Positions 13,472 to 22,420 of a stretch of 46,002 nt of DNA are shown here, one piece after another (the stretch's first letter is position 1; each line of letters starts with the position of its first letter). The notes beneath the pieces were generated by a model. That model was not told the origin of the DNA, did no database searches, and saw only the letters and a list, made by a program, of their open reading frames with translations. The stretch spans positions 1-46,002 of the forward strand of contig JAIXXJ010000008.1 of the NCBI GenBank assembly GCA_027490815.1, read 5' to 3'. This stretch comes from Streptomycetaceae bacterium. GTDB lineage: Bacteria; Actinomycetota; Actinomycetes; Nanopelagicales; Nanopelagicaceae. The position numbers were made by a program, and so were the translations under genes.

Positions 13472-13762
13472 CTAGGTAAAGATTTTCAATAGCGCACTGA
13501 TTGGCTTTCCAACCTCTGCTGGATGGCGAAACTTCAATCGTGGATTAATTGAATAACTATTGCGTCGTCCAATTTTTGAAATGTTTACATAGCCAGACTC
13601 TTCAAGGTCTGCCAAAATTGCTTGTGCACTTCTCTCTGTTATTCCAACAGAACTGGCAATATCTCGAATGCGTGCATCTGGGTCGCGACTGAGATGAATC
13701 AGGACATGCCCGTGATTAGAAAGAAAAGTCCACTCTCGACCCGGATCAGAGGCTTTAGCCAT
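13472..13762 (-). CDS. Small winged-helix transcriptional regulator
   Basis: A 96-aa DNA-binding protein with a winged helix: helices HVLIHLSRDPDARIRDIASS and ITERSAQAILADLEESGYV followed by a basic wing. Small regulators of this kind are often ArsR/MarR-like repressors. The open frame extends to a GTG at 13789, but the ATG at 13762 starts at the conserved region and has the -10 box TATTAT (13769-13774) exactly six bases upstream. It is divergent from sbtA with a short shared region, so control of the bicarbonate transporter is a fair inference. Confidence 0.75.
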   Translation of the reverse strand: MAKASDPGREWTFLSNHGHVLIHLSRDPDARIRDIASSVGITERSAQAILADLEESGYVNISKIGRRNSYSINPRLKFRHPAEVGKPISALLKIFT

Positions 13763-13768
13763 GCCCAA

Positions 13769-13774
13769 ATAATA
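13769..13774 (-). promoter_or_regulatory. -10 box of the small HTH gene (leaderless)
   Basis: TATTAT, then TTGGGC, then the ATG at 13762 on the minus strand. It decides the start in favour of the shorter protein. Confidence 0.55.
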
Positions 13775-13835
13775 CACGTATTTTGACACATGAATTATAT
13801 TTCAGGTATCTTTAAGGCATGGGAAGGGGGCCGAT

Positions 13836-14804
13836 ATGCAGAGCTCATTAGAGTTGGCTGTTAACAATCTGACCTCCGTTGCCGTTTTGCTGTTTGCCCT
13901 AGGCTTTTTTGCCTCTCGGATCAACAGTGATGTGCGTATTCCAGAATCTGTCTACCAATTCATCTCGGTCTTTCTTTTGTTTGGAATAGGCCTAAAGGGA
14001 GGCCATGCCCTCAAAGATGTCACCCTTTCAGAGTTTCTTGCTCCATCAATTGCAACAGTTGTTCTCGGCTCAACGATTCCATTCCTGGCTTTTTACGCTT
14101 TAGCATTTGTTAAAAAGTTAAATCAATCTGATCGCGGTGCGATTGCGGCACATTACGGATCAACCTCTTTAGTAACTTTTACCGCAGCGCTATTTTTTCT
14201 AGAAGGTTCTGCAATAAAAGTTGAGGGTTATGCCACCGCGCTTCTTACAATTATGGAGATACCAGGAATCATCATGGGTATCTACCTTGGCACAAGACAT
14301 CGCGATACTAAGGTTGCCTGGAACATAACTATGCGAGAAGTACTTGCTGGCAAAACAGTTGTTCTACTCGTTGGTGGACTATTGATTGGCGCAGTAACAA
14401 CTGATTCTGGATATGAAACAGTGACTCCGTTTTTCATCGATCTACAAGGCGGATTCCTTGCTCTTTTCTTATTGCACCTTGGCTACTTGGCAGGCACAAA
14501 TTGGAACGAGATCAAACACGTTGGTTTTCAAATGACAATATTTGCGATTGTCTTTCCAATTCTTATGGCGGCGTTGGGCATGTTTGTTGCCAACTTCGTA
14601 GGACTTTCTCTAGGTGGAACAGTGATGCTCGGAGTCTTATGCGCAAGTGCCTCTTATATTGCAGCTCCTGCGGCTGTTGCCGTGACATTGCCAGAGGCAA
14701 AAGCATCTCTTGCATTGGTATCTAGTATCGGTGTCACATTCCCATTTAATTTAATTATTGGTATTCCTTTATATCTTCAAATCGCTCGAATGATTCAAGG
14801 CTAA
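13836..14804 (+). CDS. sbtA: SbtA family sodium-dependent bicarbonate transporter
   Basis: A 322-aa membrane protein with about ten hydrophobic segments in two inverted halves. Recognised from SbtA features: FGIGLKGGHAL at about 49-59, and the substrate-site stretches HYGSTSLVTFTAAL and CASASYIAAPAAVAVTLPEA. SbtA imports bicarbonate with sodium; in a heterotroph this would feed carboxylating enzymes. A strong GGAAGGGGG site (13822-13830) lies five bases before the ATG. No SbtB/PII-like gene is beside it; the divergent HTH gene may be its regulator. A short hairpin at its end is shared with the convergent flavin reductase-like gene. Confidence 0.88.
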   Translation: MQSSLELAVNNLTSVAVLLFALGFFASRINSDVRIPESVYQFISVFLLFGIGLKGGHALKDVTLSEFLAPSIATVVLGSTIPFLAFYALAFVKKLNQSDRGAIAAHYGSTSLVTFTAALFFLEGSAIKVEGYATALLTIMEIPGIIMGIYLGTRHRDTKVAWNITMREVLAGKTVVLLVGGLLIGAVTTDSGYETVTPFFIDLQGGFLALFLLHLGYLAGTNWNEIKHVGFQMTIFAIVFPILMAALGMFVANFVGLSLGGTVMLGVLCASASYIAAPAAVAVTLPEAKASLALVSSIGVTFPFNLIIGIPLYLQIARMIQG

Positions 14805-14823
14805 GCAGAAAAGGTTTGCTTAG
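14801..14823. terminator. Hairpin between convergent sbtA and flavin reductase-like genes
   Basis: CTAAGCA (14801-14807) pairs with TGCTTAG (14817-14823) around a 9-nt loop. Both stop codons lie inside the stem, and the element would work in both directions. It has no long T run, so termination strength is uncertain. Confidence 0.4.
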
Positions 14824-15440
14824 ACCTGTGGCATCGGCATTACGCTGCCAAGAGTTCCATATTTACCCGCACCGAGTCTTAGCAGTGGATCAATTTTTTC
14901 AGGGTCGATCACGATTCGATCTTTCTCATCTTTGCTTACTGCTTCGTCTGTAACCCACATTTTGGAGATTTTCGCAAAGACTAAAATCTGACTACTTTCT
15001 TCAATTTTAACTTCCTTGGAAAGGGTGCAAGCAAAATTTATCCTGCACCCGTCAATCAATGGCGTTGGCCAATCCCAGGAACTTACCGAAATACCAAACT
15101 GGGATACCTCACTTACTCCGTGCTCAAGTGAAATAGCACTCTGCTGAACGTGTTTAACTTGATGTTGGTTTGCAATTCCAATGGTAAATGAAGAGTTTTT
15201 ACGGATATTTACCAAAGTGTCTTTAGCTTTTCCAGATACATCCCAGCTTCCAACTGAAAACATAACCATCGGAGGATCTGAAGCAATTCCATTGAAAAAT
15301 GAGAATGGGGCCAAATTCCATTGAGCATCATCTGGTAGTGAGTTATCAGTCAGCACCCAAGCAATTGGGCGAGGAATTATTGTCTGAGTCAGTAACGCAT
15401 ATCTCTGACTCTCACTTAGAGGCCCAAGTTCAATTTCCAT
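14820..15440 (-). CDS. Flavin reductase-like FMN-binding protein
   Basis: A 206-aa split-barrel protein of the flavin reductase-like family. The FMN-binding hallmarks are RPIAWVLT near 24-31, NLAPFSFFNGIASDPPMV near 41-58 and a KDTLVNIRKN segment near 71-80. Such proteins reduce flavins for partner oxygenases or act as FMN-dependent oxidoreductases. It is divergent from the flavoprotein gene that opens the catabolic island, and may supply reduced flavin to it, which is inference. No clear ribosome site is present; a degenerate -10 (TTGAAT) is six bases before the ATG. Confidence 0.8.
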   Translation of the reverse strand: MEIELGPLSESQRYALLTQTIIPRPIAWVLTDNSLPDDAQWNLAPFSFFNGIASDPPMVMFSVGSWDVSGKAKDTLVNIRKNSSFTIGIANQHQVKHVQQSAISLEHGVSEVSQFGISVSSWDWPTPLIDGCRINFACTLSKEVKIEESSQILVFAKISKMWVTDEAVSKDEKDRIVIDPEKIDPLLRLGAGKYGTLGSVMPMPQV

Positions 15441-15569
15441 GCATTAATTCAAGCACAGGTTTTCCAGTAATGGGTTGCCTTGTCATTGACTATCGAGTTA
15501 GAGATTCTTTTGCTATTGCTGACTAGCAGGATAGAAGTTAAACTTGAAGAAATTTAGGAGCCAAAACTG

Positions 15570-17558
15570 ATGTCTAAGGTGCTGACCCCCATTGAAATTG
15601 GTGGGGTAAGAATCAAAAATCGAGTCTTCTTGCCCGGACACACAACTAACTTTGGTATCAACAATTTACCGACAGATAGAAACGCTGCATATCTTTCTGC
15701 GCGTGCAGCAGGTGGCACAGGATTAATCATCACCGAAGCTATACGTGTGCATCCAACAAGTGCCGGTAGAAGTTCAACTCTTGGTTCTTCAGATGATTCA
15801 TGTATTCCAAGTTTTCGAAAACTAACCGATGCTGTTCATGAAAATGAAGCAGCGATCTTTGCCCAGATCATGCATGCTGGTCGTCAAGCCAATGGAGATG
15901 CAACACATACTGCTGCTTGGTCTTCATCTGCAATTTCCTGGACTAAGGGTGGACAAACTCCTCACGTAATGAGTCAGGCAGATATAGCAACTATGGTCAG
16001 TGCATTTGGAAAATCTGCACTTCGAATGAAATCTGCAGGTTTTGATGGTTTAGAAGTCCACTTGGGTCACGGACATTTAATTCAACAGTTCTTATCCCCT
16101 GCCAGTAACTCAAGAGATGATGATTACGGCGGATCCTTAGAAAACAGAATGCGCTTTGCAGTAGAGGTTCTTAAAGAAGTTTACCTTCGTGTGCCAGGGA
16201 TGGCAGTTGGAGTGCGTTTTAGCGCCGATGAGTTTTTGCCTGATGGATTAGGTCCAGATCAGATGCTCGAAATTATTGCAAAGCTAAATGAACAATTTGA
16301 CCTTAACTTTTTGCATGTAAGCCACTCTGCCTATCACGGCTCTTTTACCATCGCTACACAAATAGCTGACATGAGTTTTCCTCATGCACCTTATCGAAGC
16401 CATGCATCACTGTTTAAAAACGCATTCCCACACATTCCGCTTCTTGCCGTATGTCGATTAGACACAGTTTCAGAGGCCAGTGAACTGATCGATTCTGGAG
16501 AGGCAGACATGGTCGGTTTAGCCAGGCCACAGATTGCAGATCCAGAGATTGTGAACAAATTTGCAACCAATAAAAATAGCGAAGTCAGAACATGTATAGC
16601 CTGTAACCAGGAATGTATTGGACGTGTGGAAAAGAATTTACCAATTTCATGTGTTGTTAATCCTGAAGTTGGAGCAGAAAAGAAGTGGATTGAGATCAGA
16701 AAAATTAAGCCAAATAAGAAGTCAGTGTTGGTCGTTGGTGGCGGTCCTGCAGGGATGAGTGCGGCACTGTCTAGCCATGAAGCTGGCCACTCAGTTACAT
16801 TGGTTGAAGCTGGCCCCTCATTAGGTGGTCAGGTGTTACTAACTAGCGCTCTGGCAAAAAGGCAGCGCTTTGGATTATTGATTGCAGAACTTGCCGAAAA
16901 AACTAAGCAGTCAGGCATAACGTTAAAACTAAATACTCACATCTCAGATTCATCTGAAATTCTAAAGGAGTTTGACACAGTCATTGTCGCTACGGGTGCA
17001 AATTTTGTAGTTAGAGACTTCGGTGGTGGCACTCCAGTAGTGGCTGCTGATGTTGCAATCAAAGAGTTAGCCCATAAGAAATCAACGAGTGATGAAGAAG
17101 TTGTGATTGTTGATGAGCAAGGAACGTGGATTGCAGCATCAATTGCAGAACAGTTAGCATCAAACGGCTACAAAGTGCACGTGGTTTCACCAACAGCATC
17201 TTTGTTTAGTCAAATAACCACTTACTCCAGATTAGCATTAATCCCAAGACTTAAATCTCTAGATGTTTCCATGTATTTAGCAAGTGAAGTAAAGTTAGAC
17301 GGTAAGAGCGCAGTCATTACGAATTCATTAAACGGTGAACAAACCCAGATTGCGCAAGTTTTGACTTTAATTGACTGTGGGCCACGCCAGGCAAATGATG
17401 TTCTCTACCAACAAGCTCCGATCGGTGAATCTAGTCGGATTCACGTGATTGGGGATGCACTTTCACCTAGAACTGTTGCTGAGGCCACATTTGAGGGCCA
17501 TGCCATAGGGGCGTTTTTAGATTTAGATTTGGCAGTGAGTACTCTAGGCGGTGATTAA
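15570..17558 (+). CDS. NADH:flavin oxidoreductase, old yellow enzyme/Fe-S/FAD type
   Basis: A 662-aa flavoprotein with the architecture of 2,4-dienoyl-CoA reductase, trimethylamine dehydrogenase and N-methylproline demethylase. Residues 1-330 are an FMN-binding TIM barrel (LEVHLGHGHLIQQFLSP near 165-181, SRDDDYGGSLENR next to it), C342, C345, C349 and C361 bind a 4Fe-4S cluster, and about 385-660 is an FAD/NAD(P) domain beginning VLVVGGGPAGMSAAL. It passes electrons from NAD(P)H to an unsaturated or N-methylated substrate, or the reverse. Substrate unknown. AGGAG stands upstream of the ATG. It opens the catabolic island. Confidence 0.85.
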   Translation: MSKVLTPIEIGGVRIKNRVFLPGHTTNFGINNLPTDRNAAYLSARAAGGTGLIITEAIRVHPTSAGRSSTLGSSDDSCIPSFRKLTDAVHENEAAIFAQIMHAGRQANGDATHTAAWSSSAISWTKGGQTPHVMSQADIATMVSAFGKSALRMKSAGFDGLEVHLGHGHLIQQFLSPASNSRDDDYGGSLENRMRFAVEVLKEVYLRVPGMAVGVRFSADEFLPDGLGPDQMLEIIAKLNEQFDLNFLHVSHSAYHGSFTIATQIADMSFPHAPYRSHASLFKNAFPHIPLLAVCRLDTVSEASELIDSGEADMVGLARPQIADPEIVNKFATNKNSEVRTCIACNQECIGRVEKNLPISCVVNPEVGAEKKWIEIRKIKPNKKSVLVVGGGPAGMSAALSSHEAGHSVTLVEAGPSLGGQVLLTSALAKRQRFGLLIAELAEKTKQSGITLKLNTHISDSSEILKEFDTVIVATGANFVVRDFGGGTPVVAADVAIKELAHKKSTSDEEVVIVDEQGTWIAASIAEQLASNGYKVHVVSPTASLFSQITTYSRLALIPRLKSLDVSMYLASEVKLDGKSAVITNSLNGEQTQIAQVLTLIDCGPRQANDVLYQQAPIGESSRIHVIGDALSPRTVAEATFEGHAIGAFLDLDLAVSTLGGD

Positions 17559-17621
17559 GTTCTTTTTTAAAGGCAATGAACTCAGATTGATTACGGCGCA
17601 CGTGGAATAAAAGGGGATGGC

Positions 17622-17999
17622 ATGGATGCAGCAGCATTGATCGATAAGTTTTTACAGCTTGGTGAAGATCGAAATATTGAACAGATGCAAGCCATGATGG
17701 CCCCACAAAGCAAAATTGAATTTCCTGGTGGAAAAAGATTTAACTCACAAGCAGACATGGTTGCAAACGCCAAGGGAAGATATTCCTGGGTCCGCAAACA
17801 TAGAGATCGCTACTTTGTCGGTGTTAATGGCGCGCAAACAACAGTAACTTCTATTGGAACTTTGTATGGTGAAAACTTAGCTGGAGTTCCCTTTGAAGGA
17901 ATCAGATATGTCGATGTATTTGTCATCGAAAATGGATTAATTACAGAGCAAATGGTCTGGAATGACTTATGTGAGTCCGGAGTATTAGACATTGCTTAA
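17622..17999 (+). CDS. SnoaL/NTF2-like fold protein
   Basis: A 125-aa protein with the length and pattern of the NTF2-like superfamily: an N-terminal helix pair (LIDKFLQLGEDRNIEQM), a curved sheet, and the closing YVDVFVIENGLITEQMVWND typical of SnoaL-like isomerases and dehydratases. The exact reaction is unknown. AAGGGG lies five bases before the ATG. It sits between the flavoprotein and the CoA-transferase on the same strand, so it is likely a pathway enzyme or a ligand-binding subunit. Confidence 0.7.
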   Translation: MDAAALIDKFLQLGEDRNIEQMQAMMAPQSKIEFPGGKRFNSQADMVANAKGRYSWVRKHRDRYFVGVNGAQTTVTSIGTLYGENLAGVPFEGIRYVDVFVIENGLITEQMVWNDLCESGVLDIA

Positions 18000-18027
18000 T
18001 CTCAATCAAATAGGGAGTTTTTAATTC

Positions 18028-19215
18028 ATGGTTCAAGCACTTCAAGACATCAAGGTAATTGATATTGCAACGCTATTTGCTGGGCCTATGGCTGCAACAA
18101 TGCTGGCCGACTTTGGTGCAGAGGTAATAAAGATTGAACACCCAAAAAATGGTGATCCGGTACGTACTCATGGATCGAGCAAAAATGGTATTGGTCTGTG
18201 GTGGAAGATGCTTGCAAGAAATAAAAAATCTCTCACTCTCTACCTTGGATCACCTGAAGGTCAAGAAATATTCAAGACTCTCATTAAAGATGCAGATGTT
18301 GTTATTGAGAACTTTCGTCCAGGCACATTAGAAAAGTGGGGACTTGGATACGAAGAGTTAGTAAAGATCAATCCCCGATTAGTGCTTGCGCGCGTAACAG
18401 GTTTTGGACAGATCGGACCGTATTCAAAACGTCCAGGTTTTGGAACATTAGCTGAAGCAATGAGTGGATTTGCATCAATTACTGGAACACCAGATGGTCC
18501 ACCAACTTTGCCACCCTTTGGTTTAGCAGATGGAATTTCGGCACTTACCGCAGCATTTGCAATCATGACTGCCCTTCATGCTCGCGACATAACAGGCAAA
18601 GGTCAGGTGATTGATCTAGCAATTATTGAACCAATTCTTACGGTTCTTGGGCCGCAAGTAATTGCATATGATCAATTGGGTGAGATTCAACAGCGGCGAG
18701 GAAACAGATCTAGCAACAATGCACCGCGCAATACATATGTGACTTCTGATGGAAAATGGGTTGCAATATCAACAAGTGCGCAAGCAATTGCAGAACGAGT
18801 AATGCATCTTGTTGGACGTCCAGAGCTAGTAAATGAACCATGGTTTGCAAGTGGGGCAGAGCGTGCCAAGCATGCAGATGAGTTAGATGATGCAGTTGGT
18901 GGATGGATAAAGCAGCGCACTCGAGATGAAGTGATTAGAGAATTTGAATTGGCCGAAGCTGCTGTTGCTCCGATTTATGACATTACTGATATTTTTAAAG
19001 ATGAGCAGTTTGCAGCCCTAGAAACGATAAAGACAATTGAAGATGAAGAGCTTGGTCCAATAAAGATTCAAAATGTGCTTTTCCGATTGTCAGATACACC
19101 TGGAGAGATAAAAACTTCAGGGCCAAAACTAGGTAAACACACGGTAGAGATTCTCAAAAAGAGCGGTCTCAACGATGAGCAGATCGCAAACTTAAAAGCC
19201 AAGGGTATTATTTAG
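18028..19215 (+). CDS. Class III CoA-transferase (CaiB/BaiF family)
   Basis: A 395-aa enzyme that moves CoA between carboxylic acids. The N-terminus DIKVIDIATLFAGPMAATML, the ENFRPGTLEKWGLGYEEL motif near 94-111 and the catalytic Asp D168 in FGLADGISAL define the family; members act on formate/oxalate, carnitine, mesaconate, itaconate and bile acids. AGGGAG precedes the ATG. The CitE-like lyase gene starts one base after its stop. A CaiB-type transferase next to a CitE-like lyase recalls mesaconate and itaconate pathways, but no MaoC-type hydratase gene is present, so the substrate is open. Confidence 0.9.
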   Translation: MVQALQDIKVIDIATLFAGPMAATMLADFGAEVIKIEHPKNGDPVRTHGSSKNGIGLWWKMLARNKKSLTLYLGSPEGQEIFKTLIKDADVVIENFRPGTLEKWGLGYEELVKINPRLVLARVTGFGQIGPYSKRPGFGTLAEAMSGFASITGTPDGPPTLPPFGLADGISALTAAFAIMTALHARDITGKGQVIDLAIIEPILTVLGPQVIAYDQLGEIQQRRGNRSSNNAPRNTYVTSDGKWVAISTSAQAIAERVMHLVGRPELVNEPWFASGAERAKHADELDDAVGGWIKQRTRDEVIREFELAEAAVAPIYDITDIFKDEQFAALETIKTIEDEELGPIKIQNVLFRLSDTPGEIKTSGPKLGKHTVEILKKSGLNDEQIANLKAKGII

Positions 19216-19216
19216 C

Positions 19217-20065
19217 ATGGCCAAAACGCAGTTCTTCAGAAGCTATCTCTATGCACCTGCAAGCAAGCCCGAGTTAGTAGAAAAAGCTTTTAACTCACAG
19301 GCAGATTGCATTGTGATTGATCTTGAAGATGCCGTTCATCATGACAAGAAAGAAGAAGCACGAAATTTTGTAGTTGATTTTTTATCAAAGCAAGCCTCAA
19401 AACCCTTTTTAGTTCGCATCAATGATCTCAACGGCCCCTGGGGTGTGGCTGACCTCGAAAGCATCAGTGGTCCCAACTTATTTGGAATTAGAATTCCAAA
19501 AGCATCTTCGGTTGATACAGTAAAAAAAGCTTCAAAAATTTTGGATTCTAAGAAGAGTAATGCTCAAATTCACTTACTGATTGAATCTGCTTTAGGTGTA
19601 ATTAAGGCTTTCGAGCTTGCAACATGTGATCCTAAAGTTTCAGCGCTTTCACTTGGTGAAGCCGACTTACTATCGGATCTGCGAGCAACCAATGATGAAG
19701 CATTAGAATTCTCGCGCCTTTCTATGTTAGTTGCTGCAAGAGCTGCCGGTTTGAAGCAACCATCCCAATCTGTCTATGCCAACATTAAAGATTTAGATGG
19801 GCTAAAGAAATCAACTTTAAACGCAAAAGCAACTGGATTTTTTGGCCGTTCAGTTATCCATCCAAGTCATATAGAAATAGTGAATGAGATTTATACGCCA
19901 ACAAAAGAAGAAGCAGAAAAAGCTAAAGAATTTCTAGACCTATATGACCAAATGCAGGCCTCTGGAAATAGCGTCATGGCTTTACCAAATGGCGAAATGA
20001 TCGATCCAGCAAATATTCATTATGCTAAATTTCAATTAGATCTCTATCAATCTCTCAACAAATAG
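19217..20065 (+). CDS. HpcH/HpaI aldolase / citrate lyase beta-like protein
   Basis: A 282-aa TIM-barrel lyase of the CitE family (citryl-, malyl- or citramalyl-CoA lyase type). Visible are RSYLYAPA at 8-15, DLEDAV at 35-40, the metal ligands E123 (LLIESALG) and D150 (LGEADLL), and FGRSVIHPSHI near the C-terminus. It would cleave a 3-hydroxy-acyl-CoA into two fragments using Mg2+. The gene begins one base after the CoA-transferase stop, with only a weak AAGGG upstream, so translation is probably coupled. Confidence 0.85.
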   Translation: MAKTQFFRSYLYAPASKPELVEKAFNSQADCIVIDLEDAVHHDKKEEARNFVVDFLSKQASKPFLVRINDLNGPWGVADLESISGPNLFGIRIPKASSVDTVKKASKILDSKKSNAQIHLLIESALGVIKAFELATCDPKVSALSLGEADLLSDLRATNDEALEFSRLSMLVAARAAGLKQPSQSVYANIKDLDGLKKSTLNAKATGFFGRSVIHPSHIEIVNEIYTPTKEEAEKAKEFLDLYDQMQASGNSVMALPNGEMIDPANIHYAKFQLDLYQSLNK

Positions 20066-20073
20066 GAGCTCAC

Positions 20074-20883
20074 ATGACAAGTCCACTCGTTCAGGCACTA
20101 TCTGAAGCTGTAGAGATTATTGATCTATCTCAACCTCTGTATGCAGGGATGCCTGTTTCGCCTAATCACCCAGAGTTTCGACTTGTCTATATTCGCAGAC
20201 ATGGAGATTCTGTAAGAGCCGATGGTGGATCTGCTGCAAATGAAATGATTGTTACCGGAGGTCACGTGGGAACCCACGTTGACGCCCTTGCGCACGTTTC
20301 ACAAGATGGAATGATGCATGGAAATGTTCCAATTTCAGATTGTTTTCAAGGTGGAAAATTTATCTCACACGGAATAGATCAGATGCATCCTGTTGTTACC
20401 CGTGGCTTAATGCTCAACATTGCAGCACTTAAGGGAGTCGACATCCTTCCTGGCGGATATGCGATTACAGCCGATGATCTAGACGCTGAGTGCGCACGAA
20501 TTGGTAAGACACCAAAGCCAGGTGATGCTGTTTTGATTAGAACTGGTTGGGGAAAACACTTTAGTGGAGATGCAAAGACTTATATTGGCCATGATTCTGG
20601 CGTTCCTGGAGTCGATGCAAGTGCAGGAAAATGGTTAGCTGATAAGAAGATTGTTGTCACTGGTTGTGACACAACTGCATATGAGCACATTGCACCAGGC
20701 AAAGGACACGCAGTTCTTCCTGTCCACCGCATACTTCTAGTTGATGCTGGAATTAACATCATCGAGCACATGAACTTAGAAGTTGCTAATGAGAAAAACA
20801 TCAGCGAATTTATGTTTGTACTTGCTCCCCTAAAAATTGTTGGCGGAACAGGATCTCCAGTTCGCCCATTGGCTGTAATTTAA
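20074..20883 (+). CDS. Cyclase family metal-dependent hydrolase (kynurenine formamidase-like)
   Basis: A 269-aa hydrolase of the cyclase family that includes kynurenine formamidase KynB and isatin hydrolase. The metal motif HxGTHxDxxxH is present with H64, H68, D70 and H74. These enzymes open amides or lactams and are often Zn2+ or Mn2+ dependent. The protein is longer than KynB (about 210 aa). No tryptophan-catabolism genes are near, so kynurenine is not supported as substrate. AGGAG precedes the ATG, and the stop overlaps the next start (TAATG). Confidence 0.85.
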   Translation: MTSPLVQALSEAVEIIDLSQPLYAGMPVSPNHPEFRLVYIRRHGDSVRADGGSAANEMIVTGGHVGTHVDALAHVSQDGMMHGNVPISDCFQGGKFISHGIDQMHPVVTRGLMLNIAALKGVDILPGGYAITADDLDAECARIGKTPKPGDAVLIRTGWGKHFSGDAKTYIGHDSGVPGVDASAGKWLADKKIVVTGCDTTAYEHIAPGKGHAVLPVHRILLVDAGINIIEHMNLEVANEKNISEFMFVLAPLKIVGGTGSPVRPLAVI

Positions 20884-22286
20884 TGGAAACAATTGCACAA
20901 CAGCTTGGAAGAGTTGCTTTTCAAATTACTCAAGATGGCCTATCTCAAGAACTCAGGCGAGAGGCCTCTCGTCGTATTTTGGATGTGATTGGTAATTCGA
21001 TAGCAGCAACAAATCAACCTGCAACACAGGTAGTTAACAAGATTGTTAAGTCTTGGGCTGGTCCTGCAGATTCTTTTGCAATTGGCGCAGCTAAGTTGCC
21101 CGCATCTGCGGCTGCTTTATTAAATGGCACATTGGCACATGCGATGGATTTTGATGACACTCATTTGCCTTCAGTTTTACATCCCAGCGCGTCGGTTGTA
21201 CCGGCAGCACTTGCCGTTGGCTCAAAGCTAGGTTCAAAGCCAACAGAAGTTCTAGATGCAATTACTTTTGGCATTGAAGTTACATGCAGATTAGGTATGG
21301 CAGGTTTTGATCGGAAACTTGGTAACTCTGTATTTTTTGAACGCGGTTTTCATGCAACATCTATCTGCGGAACATTAGGTTCGGCAGTAGCTGCAGGCAT
21401 GCTTATGAAGTTAACTGCCGATGAGATCACTTCTGCTATTGGAATTTCTGCAAGCATGGGAGCCGGATTACTAGAAGCAAACCGCACAGGTGGAACAGTT
21501 AAGAGAATGCATTGCGGTTGGGCATCACACGGCGGAGTTGTTGCCGCCGAACTTGCACAATCTGGACTTACTGGGCCTCCAACTGTGATTGAAGGCCGTT
21601 TTGGATTTATGCAGGCCTACTGTGGGGATCAAGTTAATCTTGAAGAGATAACAGATGGATTGGGTTCGACGTGGGTGCTACCTGACCTCTTCTTTAAGCC
21701 ATACCCATGTAATCACTTCACACATACTGGAATCGATGCCGCACGTACTTTAAAAGCAAAAGGTGTCACACCTGATCAAATTGTAAGTATTGATCTTGGC
21801 GTTCCTTCTCCAGTTCTACGAACAATTGCAGAACCAAGAGAGTCAAAAATTAAACCTGAGTCTGGCTATCACGCCGCATTTAGTGGACCCTTTACTGTTG
21901 CTGCAGCGTTTTATCGCGACAATGGTTTGGGTTTGTTTCATGAAGACTTTGAGGATGAATCGGCCCACGATCCACAAATTCTTGCACTCGCAGCTAAAGT
22001 CAACGTAAATGCCAGCGACGAATGCGATGCAATATTTCCATTTCAATTCCCAGCGGTTTTAACTGCACACTTAAAAGATGGAACAAGCATGACCGAAAAA
22101 GTGCTTGTAAACCGCGGTGGTCCTCAGAATCCTCTGACAGATGATGAGCTTGCTTTGAAGTTTGAATCAAATGTGAGAGCCAGCCTCAATCCTGAGAAAG
22201 CGCGTGAGGTTGCACACACGATTTTTGACTTCGCCGAAAACAAAACCTCTCTGGCCGATCTGGCTTCACTTCTTGAGCGGGTTTAA
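20883..22286 (+). CDS. MmgE/PrpD family protein
   Basis: A 467-aa all-helical-plus-small-domain enzyme. The family includes 2-methylcitrate dehydratase PrpD, iminodisuccinate epimerase and cis-aconitate decarboxylase. Family patterns seen are HAMDFDDTH near 90-98, HPSASVVPAALA near 102-113, and KPYPCNHFTHTGIDAA near 279-294. Reactions are (de)hydration, decarboxylation or epimerisation of carboxylic acids. PrpB, PrpC and AcnD are absent, so the methylcitrate cycle is unlikely. It overlaps the cyclase gene by one base and ends the first half of the island. Confidence 0.88.
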   Translation: METIAQQLGRVAFQITQDGLSQELRREASRRILDVIGNSIAATNQPATQVVNKIVKSWAGPADSFAIGAAKLPASAAALLNGTLAHAMDFDDTHLPSVLHPSASVVPAALAVGSKLGSKPTEVLDAITFGIEVTCRLGMAGFDRKLGNSVFFERGFHATSICGTLGSAVAAGMLMKLTADEITSAIGISASMGAGLLEANRTGGTVKRMHCGWASHGGVVAAELAQSGLTGPPTVIEGRFGFMQAYCGDQVNLEEITDGLGSTWVLPDLFFKPYPCNHFTHTGIDAARTLKAKGVTPDQIVSIDLGVPSPVLRTIAEPRESKIKPESGYHAAFSGPFTVAAAFYRDNGLGLFHEDFEDESAHDPQILALAAKVNVNASDECDAIFPFQFPAVLTAHLKDGTSMTEKVLVNRGGPQNPLTDDELALKFESNVRASLNPEKAREVAHTIFDFAENKTSLADLASLLERV

Positions 22287-22347
22287 AAAGACATCAAAAA
22301 GTTATAAATCTGAACTCGTCTGTGATTCTTTCTTAGCCAGTTGCCTC

Positions 22348-22376
22348 TTGTAACCCCTGTTCTCATGTCTTAAACT
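22348..22376 (+). promoter_or_regulatory. Promoter of the amidohydrolase-methyltransferase unit
   Basis: TTGTAA (22348-22353), a 17-base spacer, and TAAACT (22371-22376). Transcription would begin near 22383 and leave a leader of about 38 bases that holds a strong AAAGGAGA site. It lies in the 134-bp gap after the MmgE/PrpD gene and suggests that the second half of the island can be expressed separately. Confidence 0.5.
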
Positions 22377-22420
22377 TTCGCACCTATCCATCTCAAATTG
22401 TTCTTAAAGGAGATTTCGCA

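Noticed and set aside
18028-22286. Itaconate or mesaconate pathway, from the CaiB, CitE-like and MmgE/PrpD neighbours
   Set aside because: No MaoC-type hydratase, and the cyclase and amidohydrolase are unexplained; kept only as an analogy.
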